Of a stretch of DNA of 64,000 nucleotides, positions 12,801-23,040 are shown one piece after another. The notes beneath the pieces were generated by a model. It had not been told where the DNA came from and searched no databases. It saw nothing but the letters and a program-made list of their open reading frames with translations. This DNA comes from Oopsacas minuta (Eukaryota; Porifera; Hexactinellida; Lyssacinosida; Leucopsacidae): assembly GCA_024704765.1 (NCBI GenBank), contig JAKMXF010000300.1, positions 124,001 through 188,000 on the forward strand, read 5' to 3'. Both the position numbers and the translations under genes were made by a program. Position 1 is the first letter of the stretch, and the number at the start of each line of letters is the position of its first letter.

Positions 12801-15800
12801 GATTACCTCTGACACCGGTTGTATAATGCAATGATGGTAAATAGGAGCGCCCATGTTCATTGACTGGAGTATAATATCTTTTGATTACATAACACATCGA
12901 TTTAGTTCAGAGTTGAATATTATTATTCTATTCCTTTCTAATAGCTGATAAAAATGGTCTTGATCAGTTTGAAGATGCAAGAGCGGTTATTGTCGCGTTT
13001 ACTGTTAAGAACTACATATCTGATGCAGATAACAGTATGGCAGAAGCATGGGAAGCTAAGTAAATACATTCAACTATCCTATCCTATCCCATTTATATGA
13101 ATAATTTATTATTTACAAATATGATAATAGATATTTGGAATATATAAAGAATTATACACAACAGGGAAAGAGTCGTAATAATCTTACAGTTGCATTCTTA
13201 GCAGAGGTAAGACTTGGTTGTCAAGCTTTTTACGTATATACCTGTACTTTAAGTTTTATTTGTATCTCTCAGAGATCATTACAAGATGAATTGGAGAGAG
13301 AATCTGAATCAGATATAGCTACCATCGTAATAAGCTATGCAGTTATGTTCGCTTATATTGTTCTGTTCATTGGAAAGATTCCAAGTTACAAACACTTCTG
13401 CTTTGATTTCTTTGTAAGTTAATACATTTAGAGTGAATTCTATGAGAAATTTACAATTGAAAATTTAAATTTGTATCTTATTTTCATCTACAATTCTGAT
13501 AACTGTTTCATTAATATTTATTTTTAGGTTCGTAGCAAGTTGTTTATCGGTTTCGTTGGAGTATCCATTGTAATACTATCTGTACTCACAAGTATTGGAT
13601 TCGCCTGTTATTATGGAGAACCTTTAACTTTGATTATTGTAGAAGTCCTACCGTTTTTGGTGTTAGCAGTTGGAGTTGATAATATTTTTATCCTGGTGCA
13701 TTCAGTTGAGGTTAGTTACGGACTTATCTATTATTTGTAAGAAATTTTGACATCCAGTGGCTTATCTATCCATCGTGCACTACGTAGTTCACGATCAAGG
13801 GCAGGTTACTAATCAAAAGTTTGGCTCAATTAGTCCCAAAGATTTTTCAAAGATTCAGCAGAAATTTTACTGAATATACAAATTTATTTTCTCTATGAAC
13901 ATGAAACTGTTCGTTGAAAAGATGGAGCAGTTAAGCGAATGATTTTTGCATTATTTGAAAATACTTTAACTATTTATATAGGAGGAGATGTATTCACATT
14001 TCGAAGAGCCGAGATATAAGATAGTTGGCTTAGCATTAAGTAAGGTAGCTCCTAGTATTACATTAACTGCTCTATCTGAAACGGCTGCATTCTTTCTTGG
14101 TAAGTTATAAATATTTGTAGGAAATTTATTGTTGCATCGTGTATGGTGGGCTTTACGCGTAATTACATATGTATCTTGTCTTTAGGAGCTATCTCTTCAA
14201 TGCCTGCATTACGAGCATTCTCATTATTCGCTGGACAAGCTATATTCTTTGACTACCTGTTACAAGTGAGTTGAAATTCCTTTTCACTGAACTCTAGTTT
14301 GTTAGTCATATTATTCAGTTTTCATTTTCCCTATTTTTCAGATTTCACTATTCGTCGCTATCCTATCAATTGATGTAGCAAGACAACAGGTAAGTAGCAT
14401 ACTCACAAATTCACTTAGTTATATGTTACTACAAATACTTCTGAATTTAGGCAAGACGGCCTGAGCTGTGTTGTTGTGTAAGATTAAAGTTACCAGAAGA
14501 ACACAAACCTAATCTCAATGTTAATGATGATGAAAATCCTACTTGTTCACCAGATCACGTGATTAATGAAGGATTTATAAGATATTTTATTAGAACATTC
14601 TACTCACCATTTATACTATTTCCACCTGTAAAGATATTTGTGGTAAGTATTTGAATTTCATTCAATCATTGCTGTCTTAAAATTTACCTCTTTAGATAAT
14701 TATATTTGTTGGTGCATTCCTTATGAGCATTTACGCTACTATGCATCTACCGATTGGCTTGGATCAAACTCTTTCTGTCCCCAAAGTAAGCTATGTTTAG
14801 TTCTCTTTGAATGAATTTATTATCTTTTTGTTTCCTTTTAGGATTCCTATGTAATCACATACTTCGACGCTCTGAACAAGTATCTACATGTGGGTTCTCC
14901 TGTTTATTTTGTAATCAAGGGAGATTATAACTATTCTAGTCAAGCAGGAATGAATAAAGTTAGTTTTTAATACTTTTTTATATTATATATGTTTTGCTTT
15001 ATTTGGCCATTTCCAAAATACATCATTTCTAGCCAAATACATTTTGGTTTATCTGTGACTCCACTCTGTAAATCGGTCAATTATCCTGTGATTATCTTTT
15101 TAACCTCGTAAACAAACAGTCCTTTCTAAATACATTCAGCTCCCGTTATATCGAACTCAAGAGACCGCGATAATTAATACAATATAAGCGCAGCGATATG
15201 AAACACGTATAAGTTACTTTGAAGGTCAGGGACCAAATTTGTACAATATCAGATTCGATATATCCGTGTTCGATATAACTGGAGTTGACTGAATTAGGAA
15301 ATTGGTCCTTAATGACTAGAATATCTACCATCATTATATATTTATTTTTACTATCATTCCTGTAGATATGTACTCAAACTGGTTGTAATGACAATTCTAT
15401 ATTATCTCAAATCGATAATTACGTTCAGATTTCAAACTAGTAAGTCGTTTGTTTGTAATCAATAAATGCGTATTTATGATGTTGTTTAATATTTGTTTGT
15501 TTGTTTAGCTCACGTATTGCAACAAGTCCAAGTTCATGGGTGGATACGTATATTGACTGGCTCAATCCAACTATTCCTTGCTGTCAATACCACCGTCACG
15601 ACCACTCTAAATTCTGTCCTTATTCAGGTATGTCAATTTTACTTATTTCTGAACTTTGGTATATAAATCTCAAATTACATTAGTTAATTATGAACCTTAA
15701 TATGCTCCCATAATCAAGATTTATTTGCCACTATCCTATACAGACTTTTCCATCTTGTTATTAAAATATATTTTCATCAATATCTCCTTTCATATTCTGT

Positions 15801-18800
15801 TTATAAATGGGTGGAGTTTACAGCAAAACGTTGGGTATCAGTTTGCTAGTCCAGTTTGTTAGTTTCATCTTTGCTGCTATCTTAAAAACTGATAAGTTTT
15901 ACGATTTGGTTGGTTCACTAACAACTATCGGGATTGTACTGCTTAACTATCTAACTGGTACAAAATCCTGGCAACAGAAAGTGCAGACTGGAATTATTCT
16001 AGCTTGGGCAATTCGTCTCGGTTCGTATCTTTTCACGCGAACTCTAATAGCTGGAGATTGGCGATTAGATAAAGTTAAGCGAAAGCCGCTCATGTTTTTA
16101 ATGTACTGGACTTTGCAGGGATTGTGGATATTCAATAACTTGTTGCCTACATTGAGTATGCAGGATCATGCTATAATCCCTCTGTCATCGAATAGGGAGT
16201 TGATTGGGTGGGGCGTGGCTGGTGTTGGGCTCCTGCTTGAAGGTATTACAGATATACAAAAGTTTATCTTTCGTATGAAAACTGAGAATAGCGAGAAATG
16301 GTTGGATAAGGGTATCTACAGTATTATCAGGTATCCGAATTATTTGGGAGAAATATTGTATTGGTTTGGTTTGTTCATTTCCGCTTCAAGCAGCTTCACT
16401 ACTAAACGCGAGTATTTGAATTTATTATCGCCTTTATTCACTATCCTACTTCTTACTAGGATATCTGGTATCCCTATGCTTGAAACTAGGAATTATCACC
16501 GATTTCGCGAAAATCCTGAGTATACATCGCATGTAAAGAATACTAACCTGTTGATACCGTATTTGTATTAGGCATCATATTTGTGTTAGATTGTCTACTG
16601 TTTATGTTTGAAATAATATTTTATCTCATAAATAATAAGTTTGTATGGGGAGTATGAAATTTGTGTACAAAACTAGTGTTACGTTTGTGTACAGATATAT
16701 TTGTACACAAACGTTGTACTGTCTGTACACTAATGTCTCCTCCGGTATGTATCAGATTCAATTACCACATGAAAATACTGTATGCAGTTTCTTTTGAAGT
16801 TCGCGTTGTAATTTGTCAGAATTTTCATGACTGAGACTTGACAGAATCAAATATTCTGAATATTGACAACTTCAAAAAATTGACTGATATAGTTTCTGAT
16901 ATCTTCTATGAATTCGCTCTAGTTTTTCATGAAAAAATCTATAAATTTATTATAGTTTGAAGTATGACACCATGACTAGACTATTTTTATGTGTATTTAT
17001 TTAGATGTCAATGTTTCAACTTGCATTTCTTGCTTGGAAGAGGGACAAACTCGACCCAATCCAGAAGAGTTCATGAAATATTTAACATGGTTTCTCTCTG
17101 ATAATCCTGGCACTACGGCTACAGCTTGTACTAAAGGGTATGTTACTATGAGAATATTACATCATATGGATATATTATTGCTATTCGACTAATATTTCCT
17201 ATTTACCTTTACGTAATTAGAACTTTTATCTAATTATATGATTGTCATCTTTAATTGTAGTTTTGAACTCTTCTCAATTTGTAAATTCTTAGGTAATTGT
17301 GGATTATGTATTACAAAATTAAATTATCCTCCACTCTATTTCCCCGAAAATGATGTAATTTTGTGAATACTAGACATGATGTACACGTTGTATATTAGCT
17401 ATACACTTGTCTATAAATATCCGGATAAACACTATTTAAACAATACAAATCTTCTAATTCTTATCTAATGCATATTGATACACTTAGTCTCGTTTACATG
17501 GTGCTGTATGGCATGTTTTCATTTCCATCTTTCTTCCTCTTCTGGACTTGGATTGGTTTCTTAACGAATAGAATATTCCATTATCGTTCAGCTTACAATA
17601 AATTGGTTTCCAAATTGAGTTATCCCGCAGAGTTTAACATCAACGTTTTCAACATGAGAGTCAAATTCATCGTTTATATTTTGCTTCTCCTGATCATATT
17701 TAGTGAGATGCTATGTGCATTGGGATATTTACTAGGGATGTCCATGTTTAACTCTCCTATCGTATCTGCAACTGAAGATCGTCTATTTCCTCTTAATTTC
17801 ACAAAAATACAATGTACGACACAGTATGAATATATTTGGCAAGCCGAGCTAGCATATCCTCTCCTCGCGTTTCTTATGTGTTTAGGAGATGTTTCCATTT
17901 GTATTACTTTCATTCTCATGATTGGGCTGATCAAATTCGTTTTTCTCGCTTATCAATGTAAAACCGATTTTAAAAGTGTGAAAGTCTTCTTTATCAAGGC
18001 TCTGTGTGTTCCTCCTTTCTTACTTTTGATTTCTACCATCCCTCAAACTCAAATATTTTCGAAAATCTTGACACCTATCTTTTGTATTATATTAATTATT
18101 TTACTTTTTAAACACAAAAATCAATATTTTCTGATTTTGAAATGGAGATGTGGTGACGCGTTCTATATCAGAAATTATGCAAACTATATTTCCCAAGTGA
18201 AAACAAGGCGAAATTCCATTATTTCATTCCACTTGTTCCTAATGGCCTATTTTCTTTTCTTCATTGCTTTAATATTTGATAGAACAATCGCATTTATTTG
18301 TATGGTATTCACAGAACAATCACGAAGAGTTACTGCTGTTTATTACTCCGATTTGAATCTGGCATTCCTTGACTGTCATTATCAACGAATCTTCTACAAA
18401 ATCCAGGAAATCGGGGCTTTAATTCAACCAGGTTGTCTGCTAGTCGCTGGGATAATATATATAATACCTTTCTATGCAGTAATGTTTGGTGTACTTGGGT
18501 ATTATCTATATTCGCAGTGTAGAGGTGTAGATTCTCGTTATATTAGGTTTGGAGGCAATTCTCACTTATATCATCCGTTAAGAAACTGAATTGTACTGAT
18601 TATGAATTACTAATAAGATTGGTGAAGGATAGTATTGCTCAAATTTCATTCGATGTTTGTTAATATGTGTATTAGAACATTACTCTGTAATTATTATTAT
18701 TTATATCAGTAATTAAAGATTCTAATTATCCATTTCAATCTGTATCGCACAGTACGTATATGCGAATATACTGAGATGGTAAAATATACAATAATTATTT

Positions 18801-21800
18801 GAATTTTCATACACTTGATTACGGTAATTCGTGATTTTTTCCCGAGTGGATGAATTAATTTGATATTTTGCGCACAACATAAATATTTATATTCAGGGAC
18901 TGGCGATTTTCAACTAGTATCGATACCTCAAACTTTCCCGGATATTATAGATTATATTTTACAAATTAAAATAGCCACACGCTTATAAGTATGATATTTC
19001 TATGTATAACTTAATCCAACACACAATAATATATGCAAAAATAATTAATATGATCAGATTTGCTGATTTCTAACACATTCTTAAACTTATACTTTTGGGA
19101 AATTTTCATCCAAAGTTACCATTTATTCTAGCGGTGATCGATCTGGAATCTCCAATCTTAATATAGACAAGATTTTAATCATTTTCATTAACATTTTAAT
19201 AATACCCTTACGAATCACATTAGTTGATATGTTAGGTAAGGACGCTATTCAATTTGTATAAATAGTTGATGACTTGAATTGTAGTTTATACTTCTCTATA
19301 TTTTGATTGAATAATGGACTTTGAAACTGATCAGATTTTCGTTTTCGTATTCACTTTTGTACTAACAATTCTGTTAATTCCTGTTACAATATTCTGGGTT
19401 GTGTTTGTTAGTATTCGACTCTTCATCTATGTTAGATCCTATCGGAAACTAAATTCCAATATCTACCGCGATACAGCAGAACTTCCTATCACAATTTTCA
19501 ACTTGAAAATTAAAATCGTGATATATTCATTCTTTATCTTCCTTATATTCTTTGAGTTTGTAGCTGTAATCTCGCATATTTCAGGAATGGTCCTTTTATT
19601 CTTTCCATTACATTTCGGACTTGGTTTTCCCGAGATTATTCCAACAAACTGTACATTCAATTACTATGAATTATGGCAGGGTGAATTTTCTAACCGATCC
19701 ATTGCATTATGTATTAGCTTACGTGACGCTTCCTTATGTATAATTTGCATTTTAATCATTGGTATCTTAAAGTTTATCTACGTGGCTTATCAGAATAAAA
19801 CTGATTTCAAAAGTGTGAAGGTTTATCTGGTTAAATGTTCTATTCTTCCTCCAATACTAATAATCCTCTCTATTTTCCCTCAAACTCTGATTATTACCAA
19901 GATAGGTACTCCATTGCTTATCATCATCCTTTTGAGACAGCTGCTAAAACATAAGAAATCATACTTTCTGGTATTAAAATGGCGTTGTGATGATATACGT
20001 AATCAGGGCGATAACAAAGGATACATTTATAGCATGAAAATACGCCAGAACTCCATCATAACATTTAATCTATTCGTATTAGCATATTCGATTCTTTATA
20101 TTTTCATTATTCTAAACAAATCGGCTTCACTGTGTGTTATGCTATTTACGGACCAGTCTAGATATTTGACAGCTGTCTATCATTCAGATTCTAATTTATC
20201 TTTCCTGGGTTGTAAATATCAGAAAATAATATATGCTTTTCATTATATTTTGGATCAGATTGAACCTACAGCTGTTTTGATAGCTTTTATTATATATATG
20301 ATTCTATATTTTGGTGTTACGATTGGATACATTGGTGTATCTCTTTATACACACTGTAAGAGTGTTGATACCAATTATATTAGGTTTGATGGAAATGCTA
20401 GAGAAATCTGTAAATGATTGCAACATGTTTCGAATAATCATTGGATATTTTGTAATTTAAATTCAATTCACTCTTTTGTATTGATTATGTTAACTTCCAG
20501 GAAGTATTGCTATTAAATTTATTACTTATTTCATGTTTATTATTACCCAATCTGAATTGAATATTACCCTTTGGATTTCTTGCTTATCACGTCATAATAT
20601 CACAAACATTGGCGATACTAAAAATAGCTATTTATCACGTTTGAATTATTCTAAAATTTATTACATTATTTGTAAGCTGTTTATGATATATTATTTATAA
20701 TGTCTCTTTTGAATTAATATATTTGTGTTAGAAAGATTTGTTAATTATTTATATTTGTTCTAGAGGACATGCTGCTTATTTTCATGCTGTCGCTGTTAAC
20801 AGTAGCAATAAAATTGAATGTAAGGTTTAACAAAAATCCATATTTATTCATAAATACAATTTTTATATTATACTTATATTATATAGCTTCCTACTTCATG
20901 TCTTATCACACTATCCTAAGAAACTCTGTTGAATTTACTGATGGGTTACGGAAAGCAAGAGAGATCAGTGAGAGTCTAACTACCTCGCTGAATACAACTA
21001 ATGTCACTGTATTTCCCTACAGGTAACTTGAATTCACATTACTTATTCAGGTCTTAGAAATGTGAAACCTCCACAAACTGGCTTGTGGAACGGGGAACTG
21101 AGTGAAAAACATATAGCGAATTCGAGGTCCCATACAAGTGAATCTCCACAAACGGGAAACGGAGTAGCATTTTCGGCGTCCCAAGCACCCCATTTGTGGA
21201 GGTTTCACTGTATGTGTGTTTATCTTTTGTAACAATATAGTGTCTTCTATGTCTTCTATGAGCAATATCTGAATATTCCCCAAGTATCAGTCCTAACCCT
21301 TGGAGTATCAATTAGTGAGTAATCTTTAGCAATCATAATATCTTTAGCAATTCTAATATTTCGTATTATTTCAATAGTTACTATATTTGTGATGACGTTT
21401 ATACTAATCGGATTTAAGCTCTGGTCTACGATACTCGTTACAATGACTGTAATAATGTTCTTGATTGATATGATGGGAATGATGTATTTATGGGGCATAT
21501 CACTCAATGCCTTATCTCTTGTGAATCTTTGTGCTGTAAGTAAATTAGTATTCTATAGTTATCAAAGTTTGGTAGCGATATATCGCTTATGAAACATTGA
21601 AAAATACCATACATTCTGATATTTATCGAAAATTTTCGGTTAATCGGGAACTCTGATTAATTGGGACAAAAATCCTGGAACGAAAGTGTCCCAATTAAAC
21701 GGAGTCGACTGTATTTTGATATTTTAGAAATATCAAACCGATTTTTATTGTATCGAGTAATTTTTCGTTAATCGTGTGGATATCGGAGAAGTTAACAGTG

Positions 21801-22546
21801 ATCGATATTTGCCAAACCTTCCTATAACTATTGATTTGTATTCATAGCTTAATATTTGTATTATTTTAACAGTCAATCGGTATTTCAGTTGAATTCGTAT
21901 CACATATTGTACGCTGGTTTGCATACTCAGATGCTCCCACACGCAAAGAGAGAGCTCATGACGCTCTTGTTAACATGGGATCTTCAGTATTCAGTGGTAT
22001 TACATTAACCAAATTATTTGGTATTCTTGTTCTCGCATTCTCAAAGTCACAATTATTTGAAGTGAGTTTATTGTGTTATGGGTGTGATATTCCAGTTGTT
22101 TATAAACTATTGTTTATTAGGTATTTTATTTCCGGATGTATTTGGGTATTGTTGTTATTGGAGCTACTCATGGACTTGTATTTCTACCAGTTCTCCTCAG
22201 CTATATTGGTATGTTGTTTTGTTGTTGATTAAAGTGATTATTTCCTCCTGTGTAATGAAATTTATTAATTTCACTCCGCTTACAACAAATGAAACCGAGA
22301 TCCTGTGTACTTCTTTGTAATGTGAGTTTACTGTAATTGTGATTACAACGGAAATAATATTGTAGTCGTAGTGTAATTACATTAACATCCGCTTTCTCGA
22401 ACCCTCTGCAATAGAAATTGCTGGTTGCTCGTCATTCTGAGATATCTGTAGTTATTGTCTTATGTTATGCAGGTCCTAGAAGAGCGAAAAACAACCCTCT
22501 AGCAATGAAAGAATCTGGAGTAGACGATGGACTCCATTATGCATAA
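9822..22546 (+). CDS. NPC1: NPC1 intracellular cholesterol transporter (25 exons, three genes nested in its introns)
   Basis: Lysosomal sterol exporter that takes cholesterol from NPC2. Exons: 9822-9878, 9936-10409, 10571-11425, 11484-11710, 11810-11907, 12945-13059, 13131-13206, 13273-13413, 13528-13710, 13982-14099, 14186-14265, 14342-14389, 14451-14642, 14696-14785, 14842-14958, 15366-15439, 15509-15627, 17005-17137, 20764-20819, 20887-21022, 21241-21314, 21378-21535, 21873-22061, 22121-22208, 22473-22546; together 1,323 residues. Exon 1 is a 19-residue signal peptide. Next come the Cys-rich sterol-binding domain (CTWYGQCG), the sterol-sensing domain ([13 protein letters not shown]), the second luminal domain ([11 protein letters not shown]) and the last helices ([16 protein letters not shown]). 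It ends in GLHYA and lacks the vertebrate LLNF sorting motif. Most introns are 50-80 bp; the exceptions hold MITEs or whole genes. Confidence 0.93.
10419..10524. repeat. MITE-like element, family A, in NPC1 intron 2
   Basis: TACAATCAACTCCCATT and AACGGAAGTTGACTGTA pair as terminal inverted repeats. The element starts nine bases after the splice donor and makes up two-thirds of the 161 bp intron. It is the shortest family A copy. Confidence 0.75.
11908..12944. other. Long NPC1 intron 5 without a nested gene
   Basis: A 1,037 bp intron. A family E inverted-repeat element begins at 11928. Around 12700-12800 there is repeat-like sequence with GGGAATCCTGTTCCCACG. No supported open frame. Confidence 0.6.
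11928..12059. repeat. MITE-like element, family E
   Basis: Starts TACAGTAGAACTCGGTTAG. Read forward, it parallels the reverse complement of 58407-58547 (CTCGGTTAGTAC, TTTTCTCCAAAA, ATATTCGGATAA in the same order). The right edge is uncertain. Confidence 0.6.
15131..15293. repeat. MITE-like element, family A, in NPC1 intron 15
   Basis: TACATTCAGCTCCCGTTATA and TATAACTGGAGTTGACTGAA pair as terminal repeats. A second nested pair lies just inside (TTCGATATATCCGTGTTCGATA). Shares GGGACCAAATTTGTACAAT with other copies. Confidence 0.8.
15807..16571 (+). CDS. DUF1295 / steroid 5-alpha-reductase-like membrane enzyme, nested in NPC1 intron 17
   Basis: A 254-residue intronless protein lying whole in the 15628-17004 intron of NPC1, same strand. 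It has about six hydrophobic segments. The C-terminal half carries the signature of the DUF1295 and steroid-reductase/ICMT-like families: [18 protein letters not shown] (about residues 165-182), then a helix and a C-terminal R-x-RENPEY segment. Known members are NADPH-dependent reductases or methyltransferases acting on membrane lipids; the substrate here is unknown. Its position inside a sterol-transporter gene is suggestive but may be chance. The start is the first ATG; no clear TATA box was found. Confidence 0.8.
   Translation: MGGVYSKTLGISLLVQFVSFIFAAILKTDKFYDLVGSLTTIGIVLLNYLTGTKSWQQKVQTGIILAWAIRLGSYLFTRTLIAGDWRLDKVKRKPLMFLMYWTLQGLWIFNNLLPTLSMQDHAIIPLSSNRELIGWGVAGVGLLLEGITDIQKFIFRMKTENSEKWLDKGIYSIIRYPNYLGEILYWFGLFISASSSFTTKREYLNLLSPLFTILLLTRISGIPMLETRNYHRFRENPEYTSHVKNTNLLIPYLY
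16681..16714. repeat. Perfect 13-bp-arm hairpin downstream of nested reductase
   Basis: ACGTTTGTGTACA (16681-16693) and TGTACACAAACGT (16702-16714) are exact inverted repeats with an 8-base spacer. It lies 110 bp after the reductase stop codon, inside NPC1 intron 17. Confidence 0.85.
17412..17419 (+). promoter_or_regulatory. TATA box of first nested multi-pass gene
   Basis: TATAAATA beginning 56 bp before the ATG at 17468. The paralogue downstream has the same octamer at almost the same distance, supporting a separate promoter inside the NPC1 intron. Confidence 0.65.
17468..18589 (+). CDS. Multi-pass (about seven-helix) membrane protein of unrecognised family, copy 1, nested in NPC1 intron 18
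   Basis: 373 residues, no intron, same strand as the host. I do not recognise the family. Hydrophobic segments near residues 8-32, 66-92, 130-160, 175-192, 197-214, 243-272 and 315-348 suggest seven helices, but no class A, B or C GPCR motif (DRY, NPxxY) is visible. It is paralogous to 19314-20417; both share AYQ[10 protein letters not shown], [28 protein letters not shown], a loop with TAVYxSDxNL, and a tail C-x-x-VDxxYIRF. The loop between helices 2 and 3 (with FTKIQC) looks exposed. It might be a lineage-specific receptor or channel; that is inference only. It could also be wrongly read as 7TM if one helix is re-entrant. Confidence 0.8.
   Translation: MHIDTLSLVYMVLYGMFSFPSFFLFWTWIGFLTNRIFHYRSAYNKLVSKLSYPAEFNINVFNMRVKFIVYILLLLIIFSEMLCALGYLLGMSMFNSPIVSATEDRLFPLNFTKIQCTTQYEYIWQAELAYPLLAFLMCLGDVSICITFILMIGLIKFVFLAYQCKTDFKSVKVFFIKALCVPPFLLLISTIPQTQIFSKILTPIFCIILIILLFKHKNQYFLILKWRCGDAFYIRNYANYISQVKTRRNSIISFHLFLMAYFLFFIALIFDRTIAFICMVFTEQSRRVTAVYYSDLNLAFLDCHYQRIFYKIQEIGALIQPGCLLVAGIIYIIPFYAVMFGVLGYYLYSQCRGVDSRYIRFGGNSHLYHPLRN
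18590..19313. other. Spacer between the two nested multi-pass genes
   Basis: AT-rich stretch of the NPC1 intron. Apart from the TATA box at 19257 I see no gene, repeat or motif. Confidence 0.4.
19257..19264 (+). promoter_or_regulatory. TATA box of second nested multi-pass gene
   Basis: TATAAATA beginning 57 bp before the ATG at 19314, matching the spacing at the upstream paralogue. Confidence 0.65.
19314..20417 (+). CDS. Multi-pass (about seven-helix) membrane protein of unrecognised family, copy 2, nested in NPC1 intron 18
   Basis: 367 residues, single exon, tandem paralogue of 17468-18589 with the same helix pattern and length. Conserved blocks include [16 protein letters not shown] after helix 1, [13 protein letters not shown] near helix 5, [35 protein letters not shown] and [14 protein letters not shown]. 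Identity is strongest in the cytoplasmic-looking KTDFKSVKV and KWRC loops and weak in the first extracellular-looking loop. That pattern fits diverging ligand or partner specificity, but this is inference. No family assignment. Confidence 0.8.
   Translation: MDFETDQIFVFVFTFVLTILLIPVTIFWVVFVSIRLFIYVRSYRKLNSNIYRDTAELPITIFNLKIKIVIYSFFIFLIFFEFVAVISHISGMVLLFFPLHFGLGFPEIIPTNCTFNYYELWQGEFSNRSIALCISLRDASLCIICILIIGILKFIYVAYQNKTDFKSVKVYLVKCSILPPILIILSIFPQTLIITKIGTPLLIIILLRQLLKHKKSYFLVLKWRCDDIRNQGDNKGYIYSMKIRQNSIITFNLFVLAYSILYIFIILNKSASLCVMLFTDQSRYLTAVYHSDSNLSFLGCKYQKIIYAFHYILDQIEPTAVLIAFIIYMILYFGVTIGYIGVSLYTHCKSVDTNYIRFDGNAREICK
21060..21212. repeat. MITE-like element, family C, in NPC1 intron 20
   Basis: Left GTGAAACCTCCACAAAC pairs with right TTTGTGGAGGTTTCACTGTA. 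An internal GTAGCATTTTCGGCGT is shared with the copy at 59645-59814 (as ACAGCATTTTTCGGCGT). It fills most of the 218 bp intron. Confidence 0.75.
21642..21714. repeat. Short inverted-repeat element, family D, in NPC1 intron 22
   Basis: AACTCTGATTAATTGGGAC at the left pairs with GTCCCAATTAAACGGAGT at the right, ending CGACTGTA. It resembles the elements at 7165 and 45431. Confidence 0.65.
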
Positions 22547-23040
22547 TCTATTTACATTCGCATGTACTATGTAATCTTTTTATTTACTGATAATATTTGT
22601 ACACATTATTCGTTTAGACCTACTTGTACTATCTTTTTGTTGGACTTTTTGTTCAATGTATTGATCCTTGTAACATATTTACATATCACACCTCAATTAT
22701 TAACTGCTATGACTTTTGCTTGAATATTTATTATAGTAACTCACATACTTACCAACGGAAATTTATAGAATTTTAGACATATTCAGGGATTCCAAGAAAT
22801 GTATCCAAATAGGTTCAAAGGGTTGGTAAGTATGGACTCGGATAAGACGTCTCTTCGTGGAACTAAATTATTGTCATAATGTGTATATCTTTTTCCGAAT
22901 AAGATTTGTATCAAATGAATGGGAAAACTTTGGCTTGTGAGAAGAAGTAAAACTGACTTATCTGAGTACTATTTTTATACTCATCTAAGTATTGTGATTA
23001 TTAGATATTCTTCCATAAAGTTAGATTATTAGTAGAGCTT
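22547..23040. other. Intergenic region NPC1-beta-mannosidase with a diverged repeat
   Basis: No gene. About 22832-22980 holds a degenerate inverted-repeat sequence (ACTCGGATAAGACG at the left, GACTTATCTGAGTA at the right). It shares AAATGAATGGGAA and GTGAGAAGAAG-like runs with about 35500-35605. Confidence 0.5.

Noticed and set aside
12565-12897. 110-residue reverse frame in NPC1 intron 5
   Set aside because: Covers repeat-like sequence, with no domain or start context.
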